From CAYRLW01 sp964425215 (GTDB lineage Bacteria; Spirochaetota; Spirochaetia; Treponematales; Breznakiellaceae), in assembly GCA_964425215.1 (NCBI GenBank), contig CAYRLW010000015.1, positions 1-64,000 of the forward strand: DNA of 64,000 nucleotides, in the 5' to 3' direction. Under the pieces are notes generated by a model. That model was given only the letters and a program-made list of their open reading frames with translations. It was not told the origin of the DNA and made no database searches. The position numbers were made by a program, and so were the translations under genes. Each line of letters starts with the position of its first letter. Positions within the stretch are counted from its first letter, which is position 1. Positions 27,295 to 35,925 of this stretch are shown here, piece by piece.

Positions 27295-29103
27295 CTACAT
27301 ATCCGCCACGAGATTTTTCATAATATAATCCCGCCGTTCGGGGGTGTTTTTCCCCATATAAAATTCCAAGACCTGGGGAACCGCCTTCAGCGTGTTTACC
27401 GAAACGGGAACCAGCCGAATGTCTGGACCGATGAATTGGCCAAATTCCTTGGGGCTAATTTCTCCCAATCCCTTGAACCGGGTAACCTCGCTTTGACTTC
27501 CCAGTTCCTTAACCACCGCGTCCCGTTCTTTTTCGCTGTAACAATACCGACTTTCGTTTTTAGTTCGCACCCGAAAAAGAGGCGTTTCAAGGATGTACAC
27601 CCGCCCCCCCGTGACTAGTTCCTCAAAAAAGGAGAGAAAAAAGGTTAAAAGCAGGTTTCGAATATGAAAGCCGTCAAAATCCGCGTCCGTGGCTATAACG
27701 ATTCGTCCGTACCGAAGCCCGGACACGTCGTTTTCAATGCCCAGGGCCATCATCATATTGTATAATTCCTCGTTTTTATAAATGGCGGTTCGTTTTTTAC
27801 CGTACATGTTTTCCGGTTTTCCCCGCAACGCGAAGATAGCCTGGGTCATCACGTCTCGGCTTGAAACGAGGGAACCGGCGGCCGAATCTCCCTCGGTAAT
27901 AAAGATAGTCGAGAGGGCGCCCTTATCCCCGTCTTCCAAGTGGTACTTACAATCCTTTAATTTTGGAATTTTAAGGGCAATTTTTTTTGCCGCTTCCCGG
28001 GCCTCTTTTTTTACGGCATTTAGTTCGGTTCGAAGTTTTTCGTTGGAGCTAATTTTCTGTTCCAAAAGTTTCGCCGCTTCGGCGTTTTTATGGAGCCAAT
28101 CTTCCACCGCAGCCTTGGTTTCTTGGACTATCCAGGGACGGATATCCGAGTTCCCCAATTTATTTTTCGTTTGGCTTTCAAAGACCGGGTTTTTCAATTT
28201 AATAGAAATTGCAGCGGTGGTCCCTTCCCGAACGTCTTCGCTTTTATAGTCCCTTTTAAAAAAAGCCTGGATGCCCTTTAAAAACCCCTCTTTAAACGCC
28301 GAAAGATGGGTTCCCCCATCGGAGGTATACTGGCCGTTCACAAAGGAAAAGTATTCTTCCCCGTAGTTGTTCGTGTGGGTAAAGGCGAACTCTATCCGCT
28401 CTCCCTTAAAATGCCCGATGGGGTACAGGGAGGCTTCGCCAGTTTCGTCGGCCAAAAGGTCGTAGAGACCCCGTTGGGAGGCGATAGCCTTGCCGTTTAA
28501 TGTAAGGGTTAACCCGGCGTTCAAATACGCGTAATTCCAGATACGCCGTTCAATGAACTCCAGATTAAAGTCAAAGTCCCCGAATATTTCCTTGTCGGGG
28601 GTAAATTCCACGTAGGTACCGTCCCGCTGGGCTTCCTTTAATTTGCCTTTTCGTTCGCTTTTTAGGACACCCCGTTCAAAAACCGCTTCGGCAAACTGTC
28701 CCGAACGGATCGCGATTACCCGAAAATGGGAAGACAGGGCGTTTACCGCTTTGGTTCCCACCCCATTCAAACCCACGGAAAATTGGAACACATCGTCGTT
28801 GTACTTAGCCCCCGTGTTGATGATGGATACGCATTCCACGAGTTTCCCCAAAGGAATTCCCCTTCCGTAATCCCGAACCTTTACGGAGTGGTCTTTTACC
28901 TCCACTTCCACCACCTCGCCGTTTCCCATAATAAACTCGTCGATGGCGTTATCTATCACTTCCTTGAGAAGTATGTACACCCCGTCATCGGGGTTGGAAC
29001 CGTCGCCCAAGCGTCCGATATACATTCCCGTGCGTAAGCGTATGTGTTCCAAAGAAGAGAGGGTTTTTATCTTCGATTCATCGTACTGATTTTTTGGTGC
29101 CAT
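27295..29103 (-). CDS. parE: DNA topoisomerase IV subunit B-like (ParE)
   Basis: 602 residues. The GHKL ATPase has EVIDNAIDE, RDYGRGIP and GLNGVGTKAVNALS. The transducer domain carries the QTKNKLGNSD switch-lysine region. The TOPRIM domain has EGDSAAGS and DADFDGFHI, with the PLFRV type of C-terminus. It is the ATP-hydrolysing partner of the ParC subunit just downstream. Length and the absence of the GyrB insert favour ParE. Confidence 0.87.
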   Translation of the reverse strand: MAPKNQYDESKIKTLSSLEHIRLRTGMYIGRLGDGSNPDDGVYILLKEVIDNAIDEFIMGNGEVVEVEVKDHSVKVRDYGRGIPLGKLVECVSIINTGAKYNDDVFQFSVGLNGVGTKAVNALSSHFRVIAIRSGQFAEAVFERGVLKSERKGKLKEAQRDGTYVEFTPDKEIFGDFDFNLEFIERRIWNYAYLNAGLTLTLNGKAIASQRGLYDLLADETGEASLYPIGHFKGERIEFAFTHTNNYGEEYFSFVNGQYTSDGGTHLSAFKEGFLKGIQAFFKRDYKSEDVREGTTAAISIKLKNPVFESQTKNKLGNSDIRPWIVQETKAAVEDWLHKNAEAAKLLEQKISSNEKLRTELNAVKKEAREAAKKIALKIPKLKDCKYHLEDGDKGALSTIFITEGDSAAGSLVSSRDVMTQAIFALRGKPENMYGKKRTAIYKNEELYNMMMALGIENDVSGLRYGRIVIATDADFDGFHIRNLLLTFFLSFFEELVTGGRVYILETPLFRVRTKNESRYCYSEKERDAVVKELGSQSEVTRFKGLGEISPKEFGQFIGPDIRLVPVSVNTLKAVPQVLEFYMGKNTPERRDYIMKNLVADM

Positions 29104-29106
29104 AGG

Positions 29107-29272
29107 TCCATCCTATCATATTTTCTTTTTATACTAGAGGCTATTTCAAAAATCTAGGAGTATTAGGGTCCTAAAATACACGAATATTTATATTGTTATA
29201 GCGAAAACACCGCAAGAGGCTTTTTCAAAGCCGACATGTTTAAAAAAACGTGCTGTCAGAAAAATATTTTTC
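29107..29272. other. Intergenic region with short repeats upstream of the EF-G2 gene
   Basis: About 165 bases between parE and the EF-G2 promoter. It holds two copies of AGAGGCTNTTTCAAA (29137-29150 and 29215-29229, the latter also a GGCTTT-TTC-AAAGCC hairpin at 29218-29232). A near-palindrome TTAGGGTCCTAA lies at 29163-29174, and a perfect 14-base palindrome GAAAAATATTTTTC at 29259-29272 touches the -35 box. No ORF is supported. Confidence 0.6.
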
Positions 29273-29301
29273 TTGACAATCCGTGTAGTCGGCCCCATCA
29301 T
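29273..29301 (+). promoter_or_regulatory. Probable promoter of the EF-G2 gene
   Basis: A perfect TTGACA (29273-29278), a 17-base spacer and CATCAT (29296-29301). The -10 box is weak (4 of 6). An A/T palindrome directly upstream could act as an UP element or operator. Confidence 0.45.
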
Positions 29302-29350
29302 GGTAACATCGTCGCTAAATACATTTATTGTACTCCAAGGAGACGCCACC

Positions 29351-31435
29351 ATGAGCTACACCACGGATCTTATCAAGAACCTATCGTTAGCCGGACACGG
29401 CGGGACCGGCAAAACGACCCTCTTTGAACGGTTGCTTTTCGCCGGTGGAGTTATCGGCAAACCGGAAACCGTAGAATCGGGAAAAACGGTCAGTGACTCC
29501 ACCACGGAAGAAATTGAGCGAAAAATATCCATTTATACCGCCCTGGGACACGTGGATTGGAAGGGCAAAAAGATCAATATGTTTGATACCCCCGGATCCT
29601 CGGATTTTGTGGGGGACGTGATTTTATCAATCCGGGCTTCCGAATTTATTACCCTGCTTTTGGATGCCCAAGCGGGGGTCCAAATCGAAACCATCAAATT
29701 ATGGAGACTCCTGAATAACCGAAATAAGCCCCGGGCAATTTACGTCTCTAAAATGGACGAGGAACGGGCGGATTACGAAAAGGTCCTGCGGGACGTAAAG
29801 GAAAAATTCAAAGTCGATCCTATCCCCGTTTGTCTACCCATGGGAAGCGGTTCTTCGTACAAAGGGGTCATCGATGTTTTAAACGAAAAGGCCTACTTTG
29901 TTCAGGGTGATGGGATTGAAAAGAGCGCGGAAATTCCCGAGGAATACAAGGAAGCGGTGTCCGCCGCCCGGGAAAGGCTTATTGAAGCGGCCGCCGAAGG
30001 GGACGATACGCTCATGGAACATTATATCGATAAGGGTTCCCTGGATGCGGAAGAAATGCATACGGGGCTTATCGAGGCGATGGCGGAACATAAGTTTGTC
30101 CCCGCCTTCTGCGGGGTGGCCACAAAGAACTCCGGGCTTCTCCCCTATTTGGATTTTGTCTCCGATATCGGTCCCAACCCTACCACCGCCAAGGATGTTA
30201 TAATAAAAGAAGATGGAACCGAGGAAGAACTGGCCTTGGATCCCAATAAGAGTCTTGCGGCGTTGGTTATTAAAACAAACTACGATCAATTTTCGGGGAA
30301 ACTTTCCTGGGTCAAGGTGTTCCGAGGAAAACTAACCGCCGATTCGGATATATTTAACGTCACAGAAAATAAGAAAGAGCGAATTGGAAAGCTCTATATT
30401 TGCCAGGGTAAAAAGTTAGAGGAAGTAAAGGAACTATACGCCGGTGACGTGGGCATACTGGCGAAATCGACGACCTTGAAAACCAACGATACGATTACCT
30501 CCGCAGACGCGCCCCTGTCGTTTGTACCCCTTCGGTTACCCGAACCGGTCCATTCGGTGGCGGTAAACGCGGTGCAAAAGAAAGACGACGATAAGTTGGG
30601 AGAATACCTGGTCCGAGCTTCGGAGGAGGATAAGACTTTCCGTTACCTGTACAATACCGAAACGAAGGAAACGGTAATTTCAGGTATGGGGGAACTCCAC
30701 GTTAATATCATCCTGGACAAAATCAAACTTAATCAGAAGATAGATATTCAAACCCACGTACCCCGGGTGGCGTATAGGGAGACCATTACGAAAAAAGCCT
30801 CCGCCGAATATACCCATAAAAAACAAACCGGCGGTCACGGTCAATACGGTAAGGTTGTTCTGGAAATCGCCCCCCTACCCCGGGGTGAAAAGTATAGATT
30901 TATCAACGCGATTTTTGGGGGCGCCGTTTCCAAGGGGTATATTCCCGGGGTAGAAAAGGGCGTTTTAGAGGGGATGGCCAACGGGGTCATGGCCGGGTAT
31001 CCGGTGGTGGACGTGGAAGTAAAAATCGTCGACGGAAAAGAACACCCGGTGGATTCTTCGGAATTGGCGTTTAAGCTGGCCGCCCGGAACGCCTTCCGGG
31101 AATCGATGAAGCAGGCCAATCCCACCCTGTTGGAACCGATTATGAACCTAACGGTTTTCGTGGAGGAAAAATACCTCGGGGACGTGATGTCGGACCTATC
31201 GGGAAAACGGGGAAAGATTTTAGGACAACAATCCATCGGCGGAGGAATAGAGGAAATTCGAGCCCAGGTACCCCAATCCGAATTGTTGCGCTACTCCATC
31301 GATCTGCGGTCCATAACCAGCGGGACCGGCTCATTCAGCGTAGAATTTGACCACTACGCGCCCATTAGCGGCAAGATCGCCGATGAGGTCATCAAGGCGG
31401 CACAGGCGTTCAGGGTTCACGAGGAAGAAGAATAG
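29351..31435 (+). CDS. EF-G2-type translation factor (divergent elongation factor G)
   Basis: 694 residues with all five EF-G domains. G1 is AGHGGTGKTT, G4 is SKMD in place of NKxD, and domain IV includes HKKQTGGHGQYGKVVLEI. In G3 the usual DTPGHVDF reads DTPGSSDF, so the catalytic histidine position is Ser. These features mark the EF-G2/spdEFG-like group rather than the housekeeping FusA. Roles described for such paralogues include translocation or recycling under special conditions. ATG at 29351 is chosen because AAGGAG sits at 29337-29342; an in-frame TTG at 29273 coincides with the -35 box. The gene ends at a strong terminator. Confidence 0.85.
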   Translation: MSYTTDLIKNLSLAGHGGTGKTTLFERLLFAGGVIGKPETVESGKTVSDSTTEEIERKISIYTALGHVDWKGKKINMFDTPGSSDFVGDVILSIRASEFITLLLDAQAGVQIETIKLWRLLNNRNKPRAIYVSKMDEERADYEKVLRDVKEKFKVDPIPVCLPMGSGSSYKGVIDVLNEKAYFVQGDGIEKSAEIPEEYKEAVSAARERLIEAAAEGDDTLMEHYIDKGSLDAEEMHTGLIEAMAEHKFVPAFCGVATKNSGLLPYLDFVSDIGPNPTTAKDVIIKEDGTEEELALDPNKSLAALVIKTNYDQFSGKLSWVKVFRGKLTADSDIFNVTENKKERIGKLYICQGKKLEEVKELYAGDVGILAKSTTLKTNDTITSADAPLSFVPLRLPEPVHSVAVNAVQKKDDDKLGEYLVRASEEDKTFRYLYNTETKETVISGMGELHVNIILDKIKLNQKIDIQTHVPRVAYRETITKKASAEYTHKKQTGGHGQYGKVVLEIAPLPRGEKYRFINAIFGGAVSKGYIPGVEKGVLEGMANGVMAGYPVVDVEVKIVDGKEHPVDSSELAFKLAARNAFRESMKQANPTLLEPIMNLTVFVEEKYLGDVMSDLSGKRGKILGQQSIGGGIEEIRAQVPQSELLRYSIDLRSITSGTGSFSVEFDHYAPISGKIADEVIKAAQAFRVHEEEE

Positions 31436-31493
31436 GCGATATTTTTTGTTCGGGGAGTCGCGGCCTCCTGAAAAAAGCCGCAAAAAAGGGGGT

Positions 31494-31534
31494 GGGTGTC
31501 CAGGAAATTCCAATTTCCTGGACACCCTTTTTTT
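31494..31534. terminator. Strong bidirectional terminator between EF-G2 and citrate synthase
   Basis: GGGTGTCCAGGAAATT (31494-31509) pairs perfectly over 16 bases with its complement at 31512-31527 and is followed by TTTTTTT. On the minus strand an Ac-rich then T-rich tail follows (complement of AAAAAAGGGGG at 31485-31492). A weaker GCGGC/GCCGC hairpin lies just upstream (31460-31481). Confidence 0.9.
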
Positions 31535-31539
31535 ATATC

Positions 31540-32874
31540 CTACCGCTCTGCCATAGGGACGAAGGGTCTTCGGTTTTGAACGCATTTGTACGCTGGACGA
31601 ATGATCCTGCCTCCGGAGATAATCTCTTCCATCCGGTGGGCACACCATCCCGACACCCGGCTGATTGCGAATATGGGTGTAAATAGCTCGTTGGGGATAC
31701 CCAACATGCGGTACACAAAGCCGGAATAGAAGTCCACGTTGGTGCAGATCGCCTTATCCGAACCCTTTACCTGCTTAAACACCACCGGTACCAGGGTCTC
31801 GATAGTTTTATACAGGTTAAATTCTTCGCTCAGGCCCCGCTCTTGGGCTAAAATTTCCGCCTTATCCCGTAAAAGGATAGCCCGGGGATCCGAGAGGGTA
31901 TAGACCGCGTGTCCCTGTCCGTATATGAGCCCCGATTTATCGTAGGCCTCCCCTTGTAATATTTTTGTCAAATAGCTTGCCACTTCGTCTTTGTCTTCCC
32001 ACTTTTTTACGTTCTTTTTTATATCTTCCATCATTCCCATCACTTTGATATTGGCTCCCCCGTGCTTAAAGCCCTTAAGCGAACCCACCCCCGCCGCGAT
32101 GGCCGAATAGGTATCCGTATCGGCGGATGAAATAAGGTGTACCGCGAAGGTGGAATTATTACCGCCCCCGTGTTCCGCGTGAAGAATCAATGCAAGATCG
32201 AGGATTTCCGCTTCCAAACGGGTAAATTTTTGATCCTGCCGTATAAGGGAAAGCAGAGTTTCGGCGGTGGAGCAGGTGGACGCTGGAGTATGGATAAACA
32301 GGCTTTCGTGGTCGTAATAATGTTTTTTCGCCATATAGGCGTAGGCCACCATGGTGGGGAACCAGGCGATTAAATCCAAGCATTGACGGAGTACATTTTC
32401 CGGAGATAAATCGTCGGGTCTTTGATCGTAGGCGTAACAGGTTAATACCGATCGGGCCAACTTATTCATAATATCCGGAGAGGGGACCTTCATGATCGTA
32501 TCTTCGGCGAAATTTGCCGGAAGGGCCCTCTTTTCTCCCAAGACTCTGCAAAAATCTTCCAACTCGTTTTTGGTGGGCAAATCGCCAAAAAGAAGCAGGT
32601 ATACCGCCTCTTCGTACCCATACCGGTTTTCCGCGATGGCGTGCTTAACCAGATCTTCCACATCGATCCCCCGATAGTAGAGTTTCCCGTCCACCGCGAC
32701 CCGTTCACCCTCGTCCATAATATACCCATGGACGTCCCCTACCCTGGTAAGGCCCACCAAAACCCCCGTACCATCGGCGTTTCGAAGGCCCCTTTTTACG
32801 TTGTACTTATTGTACAAATCCATTTCAATTCGGTTGTTTTCCTGGACCTTGGAAAGATATTCCGAAATATTCAT
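31540..32874 (-). CDS. gltA: Citrate synthase
   Basis: 444 residues, slightly longer than the usual ~430. Catalytic residues are visible: the His of HAEHGGGNNST, the His of GFKHGGANIKVMG and the Asp of CTNVDFYSG, plus GHAVYTLSDPRA. It condenses acetyl-CoA and oxaloacetate to citrate (Si-type fold). AGAGGAGG lies before the ATG. No other TCA enzyme is near, so in this organism it probably feeds glutamate synthesis. It is expressed as a single gene with a long upstream control region. Confidence 0.92.
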   Translation of the reverse strand: MNISEYLSKVQENNRIEMDLYNKYNVKRGLRNADGTGVLVGLTRVGDVHGYIMDEGERVAVDGKLYYRGIDVEDLVKHAIAENRYGYEEAVYLLLFGDLPTKNELEDFCRVLGEKRALPANFAEDTIMKVPSPDIMNKLARSVLTCYAYDQRPDDLSPENVLRQCLDLIAWFPTMVAYAYMAKKHYYDHESLFIHTPASTCSTAETLLSLIRQDQKFTRLEAEILDLALILHAEHGGGNNSTFAVHLISSADTDTYSAIAAGVGSLKGFKHGGANIKVMGMMEDIKKNVKKWEDKDEVASYLTKILQGEAYDKSGLIYGQGHAVYTLSDPRAILLRDKAEILAQERGLSEEFNLYKTIETLVPVVFKQVKGSDKAICTNVDFYSGFVYRMLGIPNELFTPIFAISRVSGWCAHRMEEIISGGRIIRPAYKCVQNRRPFVPMAER

Positions 32875-32910
32875 AGAGCCTCCTCTTTGTATATTTATAC
32901 ATTAACAGGT

Positions 32911-32940
32911 ACCATATTTTGTATACTTATGCAATATGGT
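32911..32940. promoter_or_regulatory. Inverted repeat in the gltA-asnS divergent region
   Basis: ACCATATT (32911-32918) and AATATGGT (32933-32940) form an 8-base inverted repeat with a 14-base AT-rich centre containing GTATAC, 37 bases upstream of the gltA ATG. The layout suits a dimeric repressor site for gltA. No binding protein can be named. Confidence 0.35.
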
Positions 32941-33018
32941 CGGTGGTATAAAAAGAGAGAAAAAACGCTACGGTTATGGAATAAAGAACCGAAAATCAGA
33001 CAACCCTATAGAGGACCT

Positions 33019-33048
33019 TTGACTATAAAACACGAAAAAAGGTATACT
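33019..33048 (+). promoter_or_regulatory. Probable asnS promoter giving a leaderless transcript
   Basis: TTGACT (33019-33024), an 18-base spacer and TATACT (33043-33048). The ATG codons at 33059 and 33062 follow the -10 box by 10 and 13 bases, and there is no Shine-Dalgarno sequence. Confidence 0.6.
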
Positions 33049-33058
33049 GGGAACCATT

Positions 33059-34456
33059 ATGATGAACCCCCTGATCAAAGAAATCTTAACATTCCCGGCG
33101 GACGGCCAAGAACTTTTTATCCGCGGCTGGGTACGAACGAAACGGGATCTTAAAAATTTAGTTTTCGTTGAAGTAAACGACGGGTCCTGCTTTAAAAGTC
33201 TTCAGTGTACCTTTGACCGCAATACCCCCCTGGGCCAAGAAACCCTAGCCGCCCTTTCCTCCTTGGGAACCGGAGCTTCCGTGGAGATCCGGGGTAACCT
33301 TATACCCTCCCCCGCGGCGGGACAGTCGGTAGAAGTGGCGGCCCAATCGTTACAGCTTATCGGCGACGCTCCTACCGAAACTTTTCCGCTCCAAAAAAAG
33401 AAACACTCCTTCGAGTTTCTCAGGGAAAACGCCCACCTAAGAGCCCGAACCAACACCTTTGGCGCGGTGGCCCGAGTACGAAGCCGATTGGCCTTCGCTA
33501 TCCACGAATTTTTTCAGCACAGGGGTTTTCAGTATATCCACACCCCCATTATTACCGCCAGCGACTGCGAAGGCGCGGGGGCCATGTTCCAGGTAACCAC
33601 CCTGGATTTACAACGTCTAGCTCATTCCAACGAAGGGTTGGACTATTCGAAGGATTTTTTTGGTAAACCTAGCTTCCTGACCGTTTCCGGACAGCTAGAG
33701 GCCGAAACCTACGCCACGGCCCTATCACGGGTCTACACCTTTGGACCCACCTTCCGGGCGGAAAATTCGAACACCACTCGCCATCTGGCGGAGTTTTGGA
33801 TGATCGAGCCCGAAATGGCCTTTGCCCATTTGGAAGACAACATGGAGTTGGCGGAGGATTTCCTTAAGCATCTCTTTTCAACGGTGTTGAAGGAATCGAG
33901 GGAAGATCTAGAGTTTTTTGATTCCCGTATTCAAAAGGGGATTATGGAAACCCTAGAATCGGTTGTAAATTCCCGTTTTACCCACATGACCTATACGGAC
34001 GCGGTAAAGGAACTGGAAAAGAATCCCCAGGCCTTTGAGTTTAAACCCTATTGGGGTTGCGATCTTCAAAGCGAACACGAAAAATATTTGACCGAAAAAA
34101 TCGCCGGAGGTCCGGTAATCGTTACCGATTATCCCAAAGAAATTAAGGCCTTTTACATGAAACAAAATGGGGATGGAAAAACCGTTCGGGCCATGGACGT
34201 GCTCGTACCCCGCTTAGGGGAAATTATCGGGGGGTCGGAACGGGAAGAACGGCTTGGAGTTTTGGAAAACCGGATTAAAGAATTGGGTATGCGGCCGGAG
34301 GATTACTGGTGGTATTTGGACCTCCGTCGCTACGGTACGGTCCCCCATTCGGGTTTTGGGCTGGGTTTTGAACGGCTTATCCTGTACGTTACCGGGATGA
34401 CCAACATCAGGGATGTTATTCCCTACCCCCGGGCTGTGGGGCAGGCGGAGTTTTAA
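33059..34456 (+). CDS. asnS: Asparaginyl-tRNA synthetase
   Basis: 465 residues, the normal AsnRS length. An N-terminal OB-fold anticodon-binding domain (LFIRGWVRTKRDLKNLVFVEVNDGS) leads to the class II catalytic core. Motif 2 is FRAENSNTTRHLAEFWMIEPE and motif 3 is GFGLGFERLILYVTG. The PYPRA ending is typical. It charges tRNA-Asn. No Shine-Dalgarno precedes the ATG pair at 33059/33062; see the promoter. The next gene starts 8 bases after the stop. Confidence 0.96.
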   Translation: MMNPLIKEILTFPADGQELFIRGWVRTKRDLKNLVFVEVNDGSCFKSLQCTFDRNTPLGQETLAALSSLGTGASVEIRGNLIPSPAAGQSVEVAAQSLQLIGDAPTETFPLQKKKHSFEFLRENAHLRARTNTFGAVARVRSRLAFAIHEFFQHRGFQYIHTPIITASDCEGAGAMFQVTTLDLQRLAHSNEGLDYSKDFFGKPSFLTVSGQLEAETYATALSRVYTFGPTFRAENSNTTRHLAEFWMIEPEMAFAHLEDNMELAEDFLKHLFSTVLKESREDLEFFDSRIQKGIMETLESVVNSRFTHMTYTDAVKELEKNPQAFEFKPYWGCDLQSEHEKYLTEKIAGGPVIVTDYPKEIKAFYMKQNGDGKTVRAMDVLVPRLGEIIGGSEREERLGVLENRIKELGMRPEDYWWYLDLRRYGTVPHSGFGLGFERLILYVTGMTNIRDVIPYPRAVGQAEF

Positions 34457-34464
34457 GGGATCCT

Positions 34465-35748
34465 ATGGTACGCCGATTTAATTTTTTGGTTTTTTCTTTT
34501 TTGTTTATGGGAATTTCCTTATTTTCCGTAAAGGCGGCGGGGTTTTCTAACCGACTTACCAATCCGAGTCTTAACTCCCTGGGCTTTCAGGAAAGCGTAC
34601 CTATTCCTCGGGTACTTTCCCGTTCGGCCCTTATTATGGACGCCAATACGGGTGTGGTTCTTTACGAAAAAAATGCCGACCTGGAAATTCCTCCCGCTTC
34701 GCTGACCAAATTGATGACCATCCATTTGGCCCTTAAGGATGTGGCGGCGGGCCGGGTATCCCTGGATGACGTGGTAGCTCTGCCTCGAGCAACCTGGGCG
34801 GTCAATCAAAGCCCCGGATCGAGTCTTATGTTTCTTGGTCCCGGACAAAGGGTAACCCTGCGGGAATTGATTTTAGGAATGGCGGTGGCGTCGGGTAACG
34901 ACGCGGCGGTAGCGACGGCCCTACACCTCGCTCCCACGGTTAAGGACTTTGTCCTGCGTATGAACGCGGAAGCCCAATCCATGGGCTTGGTAAAAACCCA
35001 CTTCGCCGACCCGGCGGGAATTTCCAGTCGAAACAGCACCACCGCCCGGGAGTACGCCCTCTTTTGTCAACAGTACCTAAAACTCCATCCGGAAGCCCTG
35101 GCCCAGTACCATTCGGTTAGGGAATTTTCCTACCCCAAGCCGGAAAATATGCCAGAAACCTACCGGAACCGACCGGGAACCATAACCCAGCGGAATAGAA
35201 ACCTTTTGCTGGATACGATAGAAGGGGTAGATGGGCTTAAGACCGGATTCATCAACGAATCGGGGTATAACATCGCCCTTACGGCCCAGCGAAACGGGAC
35301 CCGCTTTTTGGCGGTCCTGCTGGGGGGACCGGGTTCCGGTTCCGCCCAGGGAGGCAGGTTCAGGGCCCAGGACGGAGAAAACCTTTTAACCTGGGGATTT
35401 GAAAATTTCAAAACCCTTAGGCCCGGGTTGCCTGCCCTGGAACCGGTACGGGTTTACAAGGGCGATAAACGGGAACTTAGCGTCGTATCTTCAGAATCGT
35501 TGATAAAAACCGTTCGTTCGGACCGGGGAACCAACCTTCATTACCGGATAGAGTATCCCGCCACGCTCGTGGCACCCATCTCCAAGGGAAACGCGGTGGG
35601 CGAACTGATAATTTCCGACGATAAGGGAGAATTGGAACGCTTAACGCTCCAGGCAAACGAGACGGTACAACGGGGAAATATTTTTGTACAAATCATCGAT
35701 TCCCTGAAACTCCTATACCGGTCCCTCTTTCAAAGGAAGGAAAGCTAG
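34465..35748 (+). CDS. dacA: D-alanyl-D-alanine carboxypeptidase (DacA, peptidase S11)
   Basis: 427 residues. An N-terminal signal peptide or anchor (LVFSFLFMGISLFSVKA) precedes the penicillin-binding catalytic domain with SxxK (Ser79-Leu-Thr-Lys82), SGN (143-145) and KTG in GLKTGFINESG. A C-terminal PBP5-type beta domain and an amphipathic tail (SLKLLYRSLFQRK) likely hold it at the membrane. It trims the terminal D-Ala of wall peptides. It follows asnS closely (8 bases). Its TAG stop codon is made of bases that belong to the terminal CTAG of repeat element A. Confidence 0.93.
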   Translation: MVRRFNFLVFSFLFMGISLFSVKAAGFSNRLTNPSLNSLGFQESVPIPRVLSRSALIMDANTGVVLYEKNADLEIPPASLTKLMTIHLALKDVAAGRVSLDDVVALPRATWAVNQSPGSSLMFLGPGQRVTLRELILGMAVASGNDAAVATALHLAPTVKDFVLRMNAEAQSMGLVKTHFADPAGISSRNSTTAREYALFCQQYLKLHPEALAQYHSVREFSYPKPENMPETYRNRPGTITQRNRNLLLDTIEGVDGLKTGFINESGYNIALTAQRNGTRFLAVLLGGPGSGSAQGGRFRAQDGENLLTWGFENFKTLRPGLPALEPVRVYKGDKRELSVVSSESLIKTVRSDRGTNLHYRIEYPATLVAPISKGNAVGELIISDDKGELERLTLQANETVQRGNIFVQIIDSLKLLYRSLFQRKES

Positions 35749-35903
35749 GAGTTTGTCGGACTTGTCCGTTTAATATTAAAAAAATTGCGGCTTGCCACAA
35801 TTTTTACCTTGCAAACTCCCAAAAGAGCCGGGTTTATCGTAATTTTAATAGCCTAAGGGATACCCTTAGGCTATTAAAATCAACCAATCCTATAGGCTCC
35901 TAG
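35745..35903 (+). repeat. Intergenic inverted-repeat element, copy A (159 bp)
   Basis: It starts CTAGGAGTTTGTCGGACTTG and ends ATAGGCTCCTAG; the termini are imperfect inverted repeats (12 of the last 17 bases). It includes a CGGAC-TT-GTCCG hairpin and a perfect 17-bp stem, TTTTAATAGCCTAAGGG (35843-35859), pairing with 35863-35879 around an ATA loop. It aligns with copies at 5317-5475 (inverted) and 61941-62098. The first bases supply the dacA stop. A second truncated left end, CTAGGAGTTTGTC, starts at 35900. The long hairpin may also act as a terminator. Confidence 0.75.
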
Positions 35904-35925
35904 GAGTTTGTCAGGGGCCGATTAC

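Noticed and set aside
29273..29350. N-terminal extension of the EF-G2 gene from a TTG codon at 29273.
   Set aside because: The TTG lies within the -35 box and the ATG at 29351 has AAGGAG; known EF-G2 proteins start at the later position.
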